64,000 nt of DNA from Westiellopsis prolifica IICB1 (GTDB taxonomy: Bacteria > Cyanobacteriota > Cyanobacteriia > Cyanobacteriales > Nostocaceae). Positions within the stretch are counted from its first letter, which is position 1. Each line of letters starts with the position of its first letter. Both the position numbers and the translations under genes were made by a program. The stretch lies in the NCBI RefSeq assembly GCF_004323185.1, contig NZ_NAPS01000002.1, positions 1,354,388-1,418,387 on the forward strand, written 5' to 3'. The notes under the pieces are model-generated. The model saw nothing but the letters and a program-made list of their open reading frames with translations. It ran no database searches and was not told where the DNA came from. Positions 35,444 to 43,763 of this stretch are shown here, in pieces.

Positions 35444-37543
35444 CTACTCTTTCGTTACTACAAAAGGAGAAACAATATATGGTGAATTAACGTTTGGCGA
35501 TCGCCCGATTGCAACTAATGCTTGGTAAACAAAAGCTGCTACTTCTGCCCGTGTTGCTTCTTTTGTGGGTGCAATTTGTTTTGGATCTGGGTAATTGACG
35601 ATGATTTTTTGCAACGTCGCGGTTGCGACTGCGGTACGGGCATAATCGGGAATGCTATTGCGATCGCTAAACCCAGATAATACATCAGCATTAGCTGCTG
35701 GTAAACTAAGTCCGTTAACCAAGGAAACAATCACCTGTAATCGTTGCACATTTTGCTGAGGGCGGAAGGTGCGATCATTAAAACCACCCACAAATCCAGC
35801 CTGTGCTGCTTGTTGAATGGCTTTGTATGCCCAAAAATTCTTGGGTACGTCGGTAAACTCTGGTGCGGAACGTTTAGCAGTGGGATTAAAAGCCGCTGCT
35901 ATTAAAGCAGCATACTGGGCGCGAGTCATTGGTTGATTTGGTTGGTAGCTACCGTCAGCAAAACCACGGGTTAAATTCATACTCACTAATGCCCGGATAA
36001 ATCCTTCTGCCCAGTGTCCCTTAAGATCACTGAATGAAGGAATATCAGCATCTGGATTGACAATGTAAGGAGAAATTATTGGTTTTTGCTTACCGCTAGT
36101 CACCAACGCTTGATAAATTAACGCTACTACCTCAGCACGAGTAATGTCCCGCAACGGTTCGAGTATTTCCGTTTGCGGATAGTTTACCACTAGTAGTTTC
36201 TGGGTAGCAATTGCCACAGCCTCACTGGCATAACTGGGTATTTGAGCGCGATCGCGATACACGGTTAACACATTTGGATTACCACCACTTAGTTGTAACC
36301 CATTTACTATCGATACGATTGCTTGAATTTTTGTTAAATTTTGTCCTGGTCGAAATGTACTATCCGGGAACCCACTTATAAACCCCATACTAGCAGCGCG
36401 CTCGATGGCTGCGGCTGCCCAGAAATCTGGTTTTATATCAGTAAATTTACTATATTTATTTTTTAGAGGTAGTTCAAAAGTTTTAGCAATCACAGCGGCA
36501 TACTGAGCGCGAGTGATTGGGGCTTCTGGCTTAAAGGTACCATCACCAAAGCCACTAATTAAGCCTTTGTTTAGTAAAACTTCTACAAAAGCAACTGCCC
36601 AATGTCCAGACATATCAGTAAAACTCGTGTTTACAGATGTTGGTTTGGCAGTGTCTTCAACAGTTGCACTCAACTCTACCAGCCCCTTGATCCCCACAGG
36701 ATTTAACAGGTTTCCAGCCGAAACTAATTTTGCTGATGTGGCATTTTGCACATCAAAACCAGAATTGTCGCGAAATATATTACCAGCAGGATCTTGTGTG
36801 CTACCTAAATCAGGGATCGCGTTACCATTTACTAACAAACCACCTTGGGAATTTTTTTCGATGACATTATGACGTAGTACTGGTCGTGCATCACGAGATA
36901 GAGCGATCGCAGTCTGATTTTCTGATAGTTTATTATTTGCAATCAAAGGAGCAGCAAAATCACTGATGGCAATGCCAATGGCATTTTTTTGCACAACATT
37001 CCGTAACACTTCTCCTTTACTATTACGTGCCATTACCAACCCAGAAGCACCATTTTCGGCAAATACATTATCGAGAATCGCTGGTTTAGCCGTACCACTA
37101 ACAAATACACCTTCTCGTCCACATTTAAGCAAGCTATTATTGGCTAAAGTTGGTGCTGTAGATTCAATCCAGACACCAGTACCTTTGGTGATTGAGTTAG
37201 TTACAGTCACACCCATGAGACTGGCATTATCCAGTAATAACAGTGTGACGTTTTGTAACCCAAAACTTTCGCTTTGATACTCCCCACTTCCAGAAATAAC
37301 AATACCTTGACCTTTTGTGGCTTCGTTACCCACCACCATTACCCCAGCTGGAACAATCAGGGGAAAAACCTCACCATTAGCACTGCTGTAATTACCCAGT
37401 GCAAGCTGAATAATCATTCCTGTTTTAGCTGTTTTTAAAGCACGGGTAAGGGTTTTGTATGGAACTAAGCGTGACCCAGCATTGGCATCATTCCCCATCA
37501 TGGGGTTGACATAGATTGTAGCAATCAAGGTAGAGCTGACCAT
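35444..37543 (-). CDS. DUF1565 beta-helix protein with six SLH repeats
   Basis: The 699-aa protein has a DUF1565/beta-helix part at about 1-300 (Y-V-N-P-M-M-G-N-D near the start, then repeats of N-x-x-x-x-N-x-x-G type) and two groups of three S-layer homology repeats at about 310-500 and 520-690, each with F-x-D-x-x-x-H-W-A and G-x-x-D-G-T-F-x-P-x-x-x-x-T-R-A-Q. SLH repeats tether proteins to peptidoglycan-linked polymers. No clear signal peptide precedes the beta-helix; the GTP-poor start M-V-S-S-T-L-I-A-T-I-Y suggests the true N-terminus may be missing or export is by another route. The SLH part resembles cyanobacterial cell-wall proteins. Confidence 0.85.
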   Translation of the reverse strand: MVSSTLIATIYVNPMMGNDANAGSRLVPYKTLTRALKTAKTGMIIQLALGNYSSANGEVFPLIVPAGVMVVGNEATKGQGIVISGSGEYQSESFGLQNVTLLLLDNASLMGVTVTNSITKGTGVWIESTAPTLANNSLLKCGREGVFVSGTAKPAILDNVFAENGASGLVMARNSKGEVLRNVVQKNAIGIAISDFAAPLIANNKLSENQTAIALSRDARPVLRHNVIEKNSQGGLLVNGNAIPDLGSTQDPAGNIFRDNSGFDVQNATSAKLVSAGNLLNPVGIKGLVELSATVEDTAKPTSVNTSFTDMSGHWAVAFVEVLLNKGLISGFGDGTFKPEAPITRAQYAAVIAKTFELPLKNKYSKFTDIKPDFWAAAAIERAASMGFISGFPDSTFRPGQNLTKIQAIVSIVNGLQLSGGNPNVLTVYRDRAQIPSYASEAVAIATQKLLVVNYPQTEILEPLRDITRAEVVALIYQALVTSGKQKPIISPYIVNPDADIPSFSDLKGHWAEGFIRALVSMNLTRGFADGSYQPNQPMTRAQYAALIAAAFNPTAKRSAPEFTDVPKNFWAYKAIQQAAQAGFVGGFNDRTFRPQQNVQRLQVIVSLVNGLSLPAANADVLSGFSDRNSIPDYARTAVATATLQKIIVNYPDPKQIAPTKEATRAEVAAFVYQALVAIGRSPNVNSPYIVSPFVVTKE

Positions 37544-37844
37544 CGATTCTTGTAGTTAGGCGAATGTTTAAATTATGACTATCAAAAAAAAGTAACTCTA
37601 CTACTGCCTGATTACAAGAACTTTTGGAATGCGATCGCTAAAAGTTTTTATGACTAGACCTTTCAAGGTGTAATGTATTTTTCTTGGTGTCTTAGTGTCT
37701 TAGTGAGACCAGACAGCCCAAAGTAACTAGGGGTAAGATAACGAAGAGCGATCGCCTCTGCAACACCATCATCCAACCTCAGAAGTTGACTTTTCAAGCT
37801 TTGAGGTTCAGCATTGGAGTTCGGAACAAGAAATTTCTCAAATT
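37544..37844. repeat. Intergenic region with a partial palindromic element
   Basis: CTAGACCTTTCAAGGTG at 37654-37670 matches the end of the element at 22915-23082, and CTTGGTGTCTTAGTGTCTTAGTG follows at about 37684-37706, which matches the internal stem of the copy at 58271-58342. The second arms are missing, so this looks like half an element. No gene is seen. Confidence 0.5.
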
Positions 37845-38690
37845 CTAAGGATTTGCGACTGCAAAAGTATCACATTGTGCTGGATTACCTGTTTGAATAC
37901 CCCGCTTGAACCATCGCACTCGCTGGGCTGAACTACCATGAGTAAAAGACTCTGGGACGACATATCCTTTTGACTGACTTTGCAAGCGATCGTCTCCAAT
38001 GGCGCTAGCAGCGTTTAGTGCTTCTTCGATATCGCCTGTTTCGAGAATTTGTCGCGATTGATTAGCATGATACGCCCAAACGCCAGCAAAACAGTCGGCT
38101 TGTAATTCCTGTCGCACTGAAAGTTGATTGGCTTCTACTTCATTAACTTGACGTTGCAATCTACTGACGCGACTGGAAATACCCATGAGATTTTGGACGT
38201 GATGTCCGACTTCGTGAGCAATCACATAGGCTTGAGCAAAGTCACCTGGTGCTTGATATTTATTTTTTAAATCCTGATAAAAGCTCAGATCAATGTAGAG
38301 TTTTTGATCCGCGGGACAATAGAAGGGACCAACTGCTGATCGTGCGAAACCACAAGCAGATTGGACTGCATCTGAAAAAAGCACTAATTTAGGTTCGACA
38401 TAGGTCTTTCCACTTTGCTGAAACAAATTACTCCAGGTATCTTCTGTATCAGCTAGAACAACCGAAACAAAATCAGCCGCCTGATCTTCGGTTGCAGAAC
38501 GTTGCGTTTGAGAAGAGCGATCGCTCGGTGTTTGTGTTTGCTCAAATATGATACTGGGGTCGCCTCCCAATAAAGCAACAATCACCGCCAAAACCACAGC
38601 TCCAATACCACCTCCCACCACAGGCGCAGAAACTCGACTTCCACGTCTGTCTTCAACATTGGTACTTCTACGACCAAATTCCCAGCGCAT
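37845..38690 (-). CDS. Neutral zinc metallopeptidase, YpfJ family
   Basis: The 281-aa protein starts with the short R-W-x-x-x-R-R-S-x-N-V-E-D-R-R motif, has one membrane span (about 28-45, G-G-G-I-G-A-V-V-L-A-V-I-V-A-L-L) and an extracellular peptidase domain with H-E-V-G-H-H near residue 160 and a downstream E-L-Q-A-D-C-F-A-G motif near 195 that would hold the third zinc ligand. The end S-F-T-H-G-S-S-A-Q-R-V-R-W-F is typical. Its substrates are unknown. The length and layout are normal for the family. Confidence 0.92.
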   Translation of the reverse strand: MRWEFGRRSTNVEDRRGSRVSAPVVGGGIGAVVLAVIVALLGGDPSIIFEQTQTPSDRSSQTQRSATEDQAADFVSVVLADTEDTWSNLFQQSGKTYVEPKLVLFSDAVQSACGFARSAVGPFYCPADQKLYIDLSFYQDLKNKYQAPGDFAQAYVIAHEVGHHVQNLMGISSRVSRLQRQVNEVEANQLSVRQELQADCFAGVWAYHANQSRQILETGDIEEALNAASAIGDDRLQSQSKGYVVPESFTHGSSAQRVRWFKRGIQTGNPAQCDTFAVANP

Positions 38691-38977
38691 AACCTAATAT
38701 TCTCCCAACTACCCAAGCAAGAACTTCCCTGATTCACCAAAGATATTAGTGGTTTGACTTAACCAGCTCATCTGTCATAAGGAAAGATCAACAGTCATAC
38801 TTAGGGATGGTCTGAATAATTAAAAATTAAAAATTAGAATTTCTACAAATAAATTGAGTTAGTCAGAATATTTGGATAATATCAAAATCATATTGTGCGA
38901 TCGCTGAGTAGGCAATTTTGGTATTAAGAGCAATTTGATCTTTTGTTAGATCAGAATTCATAGTAATTTTGATTGAC
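38691..38977. other. AT-rich intergenic region
   Basis: No gene, repeat array or recognised element in this 287-bp space beyond a single HIP1 site near 38897. The promoter for the metallopeptidase would lie at its 38691 end. Confidence 0.5.
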
Positions 38978-39682
38978 TTACCCTAAAGATTTTAGAAGCG
39001 ATAGTAAACCAGATTTATCAACTACATAAACCCCTCGTAGCTTTTCTGATGGGATAGAAACTTTCGCTTGAGAAAAAGCAAGAATCGGCGTAACAAAGTT
39101 TATTTTCTTTTGCTTTTTAACTTGCAAAGCTTGTTTCATAGCCACTTCTAAAAAATCTTTCTCAAACTGGTGAGTAGACTTTCCCATACGACGAGATAAA
39201 TATTGACCATCAGTAACAATTTTCCCGCGATGAGATTTCACATCCACAACATAAGCTCGGTCTTTTGGAGAAACACAAAAAATATCAGCATCTCCCAAAC
39301 CGTTTCCTAATAACATGCCATACTCAATCTGCCAACCTTCTCGCTCTAATTGAATTAGTTCTTTGCCAATATCTTCTTCGCCTTTAGCACCCTGAACCGC
39401 ACGATTTGCCATGCGCCAGAAATGTATACCATTGAAAACTAGACCTAAAGCTATGAAGATGAAAAGAGTATAAAATAAAATTGGAATTTGCCAGTTAACG
39501 AACGAAGCTAGAGAAGGATTTCCTGATGAAATTTGCCTCAATAAATTATTAAATATTTTCACCAAAAATAAGGGGAAAATGACAACTACAACAGCGCCGA
39601 GAAAAGAAAAGATTGCCTTCAGTCGTCTCTTAATTGCAAGATTACGAACATTTTGTCCAGCCCGACGACGGAATTTTGACAT
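38978..39682 (-). CDS. NERD (nuclease-related) domain protein with two membrane spans
   Basis: The 234-aa protein has a basic N-terminus, two hydrophobic spans (about 24-45 and 68-90) and a NERD domain (about 95-215) with G-A-K-G-E-E-D-I-G near 98-106, D-A-D-I-F near 131-135 and V-V-D-V-K-S-H-R-G near 146-154. The last two elements resemble the D...(D/E)xK core of restriction-like nucleases. NERD proteins are suspected to process DNA or RNA, sometimes in phage defence, but this is not shown. It is anchored with the domain probably facing the cytosol. The neighbour 39749-40054 on the same strand is also a small membrane protein. Confidence 0.82.
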   Translation of the reverse strand: MSKFRRRAGQNVRNLAIKRRLKAIFSFLGAVVVVIFPLFLVKIFNNLLRQISSGNPSLASFVNWQIPILFYTLFIFIALGLVFNGIHFWRMANRAVQGAKGEEDIGKELIQLEREGWQIEYGMLLGNGLGDADIFCVSPKDRAYVVDVKSHRGKIVTDGQYLSRRMGKSTHQFEKDFLEVAMKQALQVKKQKKINFVTPILAFSQAKVSIPSEKLRGVYVVDKSGLLSLLKSLG

Positions 39683-39748
39683 GTATTATTTTAGTATCTA
39701 GAGGATTTACTATTATAAGTTGTAGCAAGTTTTACTCAATTTTGTGTG

Positions 39749-40054
39749 TCAATCCTCTTTGTCAAATAGTTCTAGTAAACCAACTGTCCCTACAAAAAAA
39801 GTATAAATTCCATATTTGATTGGTATTTTCTTGTTTGCAGATGCATAAAAAACTGCGATCGCAGCTTCAATGAAATGAGCAGTTATAACAAAATGTCCCA
39901 TCCAAAAAATCGGGTTTAGGCTGCTTGGTAACTGAAAGTTATGCAGTAGTGCGTAAATATTTGCCAATTCTAGAGCGATCGCACTTGTAACCACAATAAT
40001 AGATACAACTTTGATTAGATTAGACAAATATTGATTTTTCAGATTTAAATTCAT
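39749..40054 (-). CDS. Small three-span membrane protein
   Basis: The 101-aa protein has three hydrophobic segments (about 14-35, 45-68 and 78-96). I-F-W-M-G-H-F-V-I-T-A-H-F-I-E-A-A-I-A in the second segment contains histidines and a glutamate within the membrane, as in some small cyanobacterial integral proteins. I do not recognise the family. It precedes the NERD gene by 66 bp and could be co-transcribed. It is bounded upstream by an AT-rich space. Confidence 0.6.
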   Translation of the reverse strand: MNLNLKNQYLSNLIKVVSIIVVTSAIALELANIYALLHNFQLPSSLNPIFWMGHFVITAHFIEAAIAVFYASANKKIPIKYGIYTFFVGTVGLLELFDKED

Positions 40055-40704
40055 TTGTGTGGCAAGAATTTGATGTTAACTACTCTCAATCAATAGCAGG
40101 GCTATTTTATTTTCATCCAGTCGCCTATGTCTTCTGGAATCTCGAAATCTTTGGCAAGGGACATGGCTGTAGGGGTGTTTCATCGGCGTTGTTGCTATGA
40201 GTTTAGCGTAGCTGGAGATTGGGGTTGGTGGTGAGGGTGCGATCGCACTTAGGTGAGTGGTGTACTCAAATCTTGCTCATCTTCTTTCTCTGTTGGAATC
40301 AACAGTCAGTTGTAAAAAAGTACACTACTCTCTCAGAGATACCCAGATATAGCTATAATTTTGACTCGAAAGGCATCGCTGTAATTTCGGCTACATCTGT
40401 TGATATTATAGCTATAGCCATCAAGATTAGGACATAGACTATAAGAGTTATTATTGGGTCTATCAAATGTTAACGTCCTAACAAAAATGGCTACGGCTAT
40501 AATTGCCTTTCGTTGAAACTAACTCTATTAGCCTTGGACTTGACAAGACGATAATGTTACCGAATTGCTGTCCTAGTTAGCGGTAGTGATTTATTTTGAA
40601 TAACCGAATAGTATGAAAAATTAATAAGATTAAACTTCAGTTTATTTAACCGAATTAATAGTTAGTGCTGTATACGAATTGCACTTCATATATTTATAAG
40701 CAAT
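40055..40704. other. Intergenic region without clear gene
   Basis: This 650-bp space holds no gene I can support. On the minus strand, a short frame at about 40107-40166 reads M-S-L-A-K-D-F-E-I-P-E-D-I-G-D-W-M-K, which looks like the tail of a small antitoxin-like or regulatory protein, but it is only 20 codons. Imperfect repeats of AGCTATA and GGCTAC occur at about 40345-40500. A plus-strand frame at 40219-40437 has no ribosome binding site. Confidence 0.4.
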
Positions 40705-41060
40705 ATGTATTCATCAAAAGACGATATAGAGCTATTGATAGAAGAATTAAAAAACATTCGCGCAAGTTTATACAGATATAATTTTTCAAAAGCAAAAGAC
40801 AGCATTGATTACTTAAACAGAGCAATAGCAATTCTTGAAGCTTACAAGACTGAAGTGAACCAACGACAATTTCAACCTGAACCTCTTCCTCAAGGAGATA
40901 ATTTACTCAAAAAAAAACTTCAGAAAAAATTTACACTTTAGAATCGTCTTCAAGTCAGCAATCCGAGCAATGTGGACCTGGAAGGCACTGGGTTAGATTC
41001 CGCAAGAAAAATGGAGAACCAGGTTATTGCAGAAGAAATCCCCAAAGACGAAAATCTTAA
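40705..41060 (+). pseudogene. Small helical gene with frameshift at an A9 tract
   Basis: The first frame (40705-40941, 78 aa) has a helical N-terminus (D-D-I-E-L-L-I-E-E-L-K-N-I) and reaches a run of nine adenines near 40909-40917. A one-base slip there opens a second frame that continues without a stop to TAA at 41058-41060 and reads E-S-S-S-S-Q-Q-S-E-Q-C-G-P-G-R-H-W-V, then R-F-R-K-K-N-G-E-P-G-Y-C-R-R-N-P. The two cysteines and the G-E-P-G-Y-C block look protein-like, so the original gene probably coded for about 118 residues. It may be a broken gene, a sequencing error, or true slippage expression. It is convergent with the CHAT operon. Confidence 0.6.
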
Positions 41061-41111
41061 TGAGTGATGGATTATATTTAATAGAATTCCAAAAATCGAA
41101 ACTTTACTAGT

Positions 41112-42917
41112 CTAGAGATATGAATCTATTTTTTGAATTAAATTATTAGTATATCTATGTATTGTATTTATAACTTCTCTGTTATCCTCTAAACGTTTTT
41201 CAGCCTCATCCTTAAAACAATTAAGCGCTATTACATAAACTTCTAAAGGGTGTTGAATTAAATGCTCCTGAATAAAACGATCTATATTTTCACCTGTACC
41301 AACCTGAAATGCCCTCAAAAGCCAATTTAGACAGTTATATAAATTCAGTTCAAAAATTTTTTGAGCTTCTTGTTGTGCTAGACGATTTGGATAAATACCT
41401 AAATCTTTAACATCTAAAGCTTTTTTGGCAATTGCTGAGGCTAAGTCTAATCTAACATTTTGATCTACCAACCAACTCTCTGCTTGCTTGCGGTAATCAG
41501 CTCGTTTTCTAGCATTTTCCTTGGGAATGTCTAATAATGGCTTTGCAAACGATGCACGAGCTAGTTGATTCGATACTTCTTGAAATACTTGATCGCTGCT
41601 ACGTGAAACGGATGCTGGCGATACATTAAAAAGCTGCCCACCTTCATTGGCCTTCCAGCGCAAGTAAAGTACTGGGCGATACCATTGATTTCCGTCAAAA
41701 CCCATTGCCTCACGACCTTGACTTACTGCCGTTGCTACAGGATTCTGTTGTCCTAACGAGCGATAAAACTGCTCCGCAAAAGCCGTTGCAGCTGGCACAC
41801 TGACAAGATATTGCATCGCTACTACTGCGGGTACTTGGCGACTAATCAAGTTTTGGGCAATGCCATTGAAAGCTGAATCACCAGCCAACGCCATCCCCGA
41901 TTTACAAGCACTAAGTACTGCCAAAATTACACCTCTTTGCTGTTCAGTATCATTACCAAAACTAGCTTGCTGTAGTAAGTCGCCTAGTTTTTGAGCGCTC
42001 ACATAATCAGCTTTGCCATTGTCATCCTCAAAAACTAGATACCCTTCAGGACGAGTCAGAGAATCACCGCAGCGTCTGCACTTGTCTACTTTTACGCCTT
42101 TATGAATTGTTCTACATTTACCATTTCTACAACGCTTTCCATAGATACCATGTCCATCGAAATGGAGTACATGAGGTGTCTTGTCGCCGCAATTCTCAGT
42201 CAGATAAGCTCGTAATTCATTGAAAGTAGCAACTTTGAGCTTAGTAAGAAAGACGTGTTTTTTTTGTTTGGCTTTCTCTATACCTTTACGTATCGCTTGT
42301 TGTTCTATCTCAGATAGCTGCTCTAAATCATTCTCTAAATCGAAAGCTGCTGATGACACTAATAGTACATTAACCTTATTAACTGATAGTCTGTTCGGTG
42401 GTGTACTGCGATGAGCGATATAACGCGAGAAAGTAACACGATCCTGTGCCAAAAATTTCTGACCATTATGCACTAACTCCCAGGGATAATAAGGTAACTG
42501 AGAACGCCGCACGGGATCTGCATAAAACTGAAACTGTATGTGCAGTTGGATATGGCTGCTTTCAGCTAAAGTGATTGCCCGTTCCAGCACCTTTGCAACT
42601 TCGCTATCACGAGGAAAGAGAGCTTGGTAAAGTTTTTGTCCAATCTTTACCAGCAAGTCTTCTTCAAAGGCACTCCTGTCTTTTTTTAGAAGACCAGCCC
42701 TTATCATCCAATCCTGCTCTCCGTCTTGTTTGAAGTATGTGGGACAAAAATAAATTGCATCCAGCGTCTTAATTATGGTGTTGAGCCAGTCGATATGGTC
42801 TTCAAAGAAAGGTAATTTGGACTCAGTTTCTCCCTCACCTGCACTAGAGTATGCAGATACTATGAACTTAAAGGGAAGTTTATCTATGAGAGAGAGGGAT
42901 AACCTTAATAACTCCAC
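41112..42917 (-). CDS. CHAT-domain cysteine protease
   Basis: The 601-aa protein has a CHAT (caspase HetF-associated) peptidase domain at about 150-440: V-L-H-F-D-G-H-G with H256 as likely catalytic histidine and L-A-V-L-S-A-C-K-S-G with C338 as nucleophile. Between them lies an inserted four-cysteine knuckle (C263, C268, C280, C283), unusual for the family. The N-terminal region (1-150) contains P-Y-Y-P-W-E-L-V-H-N-G, typical just before CHAT, and the C-terminal 130 residues are all-helical. The GTG start at 42917 has GGAAG upstream. It is the last gene of a three-gene operon after the trypco2 gene, 28 bp away. CHAT proteases act in bacterial conflict systems and regulated cell death. Confidence 0.88.
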   Translation of the reverse strand: MELLRLSLSLIDKLPFKFIVSAYSSAGEGETESKLPFFEDHIDWLNTIIKTLDAIYFCPTYFKQDGEQDWMIRAGLLKKDRSAFEEDLLVKIGQKLYQALFPRDSEVAKVLERAITLAESSHIQLHIQFQFYADPVRRSQLPYYPWELVHNGQKFLAQDRVTFSRYIAHRSTPPNRLSVNKVNVLLVSSAAFDLENDLEQLSEIEQQAIRKGIEKAKQKKHVFLTKLKVATFNELRAYLTENCGDKTPHVLHFDGHGIYGKRCRNGKCRTIHKGVKVDKCRRCGDSLTRPEGYLVFEDDNGKADYVSAQKLGDLLQQASFGNDTEQQRGVILAVLSACKSGMALAGDSAFNGIAQNLISRQVPAVVAMQYLVSVPAATAFAEQFYRSLGQQNPVATAVSQGREAMGFDGNQWYRPVLYLRWKANEGGQLFNVSPASVSRSSDQVFQEVSNQLARASFAKPLLDIPKENARKRADYRKQAESWLVDQNVRLDLASAIAKKALDVKDLGIYPNRLAQQEAQKIFELNLYNCLNWLLRAFQVGTGENIDRFIQEHLIQHPLEVYVIALNCFKDEAEKRLEDNREVINTIHRYTNNLIQKIDSYL

Positions 42918-42945
42918 CTATCAGCTTCCTTACATTTCAACCCAA

Positions 42946-43329
42946 TCAGTACTCATCGCCCAAATTGCCATCCCCTCCTTTTGTCAAAGCTTCGACACTT
43001 TTATCCATAAACTCTGTCCAACGGTCTGGGTAACGCTTCTTGTAAAGCCCAAGACGCACTTCTTTACTTAAAAGTGGGGATAGGGTAACCTTTACTTTCT
43101 GTACATCATTGCGACTCCCACCTCCACCCATTTCAACAACGTAGACTTTTAAACCACCTTTCCCCTCTCTATGCACCGTCACTTGTAGCTCTAGTTCTAC
43201 TGTATCTACGCTTAGAAGTGGCACTTCTGTATCTTTATGTGATGTTGTCGATAGCAACTCACGCCTGACCTGTTCGATCAACTCTGTCAGTCCAATGGGT
43301 CTTTCTTCTGACATTTCAGAATCCTTCAA
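42946..43329 (-). CDS. Trypco2 domain protein
   Basis: The 127-aa protein matches the Trypsin-co-occurring domain 2 described in bacterial conflict systems: an N-terminal helix I-G-L-T-E-L-I-E-Q-V-R-R-E-L (about 12-25), a strand with V-E-L-E-L-Q-V-T-V (about 44-52) and G-G-L-K-V-Y-V-V-E-M-G-G-G-G-S (about 58-72), then K-V-K-V-T-L-S-P. The C-terminal 35 residues are helical and basic, then acidic. Such domains usually sit next to trypsin-like or CHAT peptidases and may pass on the activating signal. It lies between the zinc-ribbon gene (22 bp) and the CHAT gene (28 bp). Confidence 0.82.
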   Translation of the reverse strand: MKDSEMSEERPIGLTELIEQVRRELLSTTSHKDTEVPLLSVDTVELELQVTVHREGKGGLKVYVVEMGGGGSRNDVQKVKVTLSPLLSKEVRLGLYKKRYPDRWTEFMDKSVEALTKGGDGNLGDEY

Positions 43330-43351
43330 TAATTAGCTTGTTATATAAAGT

Positions 43352-43732
43352 TTATTCTGCTTGAGATAGATGACGGCGTGTATTCTGTAGCAGTTCACCT
43401 TCCTCAACCATCGCCCTACGTATACGCTCAATCATGTAACAAGCAGTATTCTTATTAACCCCAATTTTTTTGGCAAGTTGACGCACACTGATACCCCCTG
43501 GTGAATCCAGCACAAGTCGAATCGCTATAAACCACTTCTGTAATTCTACATGAGTCTTGTGAAACAGAGTACCAACCGTAACACTATATGAAGTAAAACA
43601 TTCGTTACAGTGATATCTGCGTTCACTTTTATATGCTGTTGCTTTAGTTGAATCACAATACGGACACTTTGGCTTTCCACCCCAGCGAATTTGCTCAAGC
43701 AGGGCAATGCATTCGTCGTTATTTAGTGTCAT
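43352..43732 (-). CDS. IS1595-like zinc-ribbon plus HTH protein without DDE domain
   Basis: From the ATG at 43732 the protein is 126 aa (a start at 43756 would add eight). It has an N-terminal segment (about 1-20), a zinc ribbon with C23-P-Y-C26 and C42-N-E-C45, and a helix-turn-helix with V-R-Q-L-A-K-K-I-G-V-N-K-N-T-A near 81-95. These two domains are the N-terminal part of IS1595/ISXO2-type transposases, but the catalytic domain is missing and the frame closes cleanly, so it is likely a domesticated DNA-binding protein. It is the first gene of the operon with trypco2 and CHAT genes, suggesting a regulator or sensor. A perfect palindrome covers its start. Confidence 0.8.
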   Translation of the reverse strand: MTLNNDECIALLEQIRWGGKPKCPYCDSTKATAYKSERRYHCNECFTSYSVTVGTLFHKTHVELQKWFIAIRLVLDSPGGISVRQLAKKIGVNKNTACYMIERIRRAMVEEGELLQNTRRHLSQAE

Positions 43733-43763
43733 TGTTATGCTCGAAACTCTGAGCATAACAATG
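43730..43763 (-). promoter_or_regulatory. 13-bp inverted repeat over the operon's first start codon
   Basis: CATTGTTATGCTC (43730-43742) and GAGCATAACAATG (43751-43763) are perfect inverted repeats with an eight-base spacer. One arm contains the ATG at 43732 and the other the ATG at 43756. On the minus strand a TTGACA lies at the edge of the outer arm (43760-43765). It could be an operator bound by the HTH protein itself, or in RNA a hairpin that hides the start. Confidence 0.6.

Noticed and set aside
40219-40437. 72-codon frame in the 40-kb spacer
   Set aside because: Lacks a ribosome binding site and any conserved-looking segment.
43352-43756. Active IS1595 insertion sequence
   Set aside because: There is no DDE domain, no flanking duplication, and the gene is tightly followed by trypco2 and CHAT genes.
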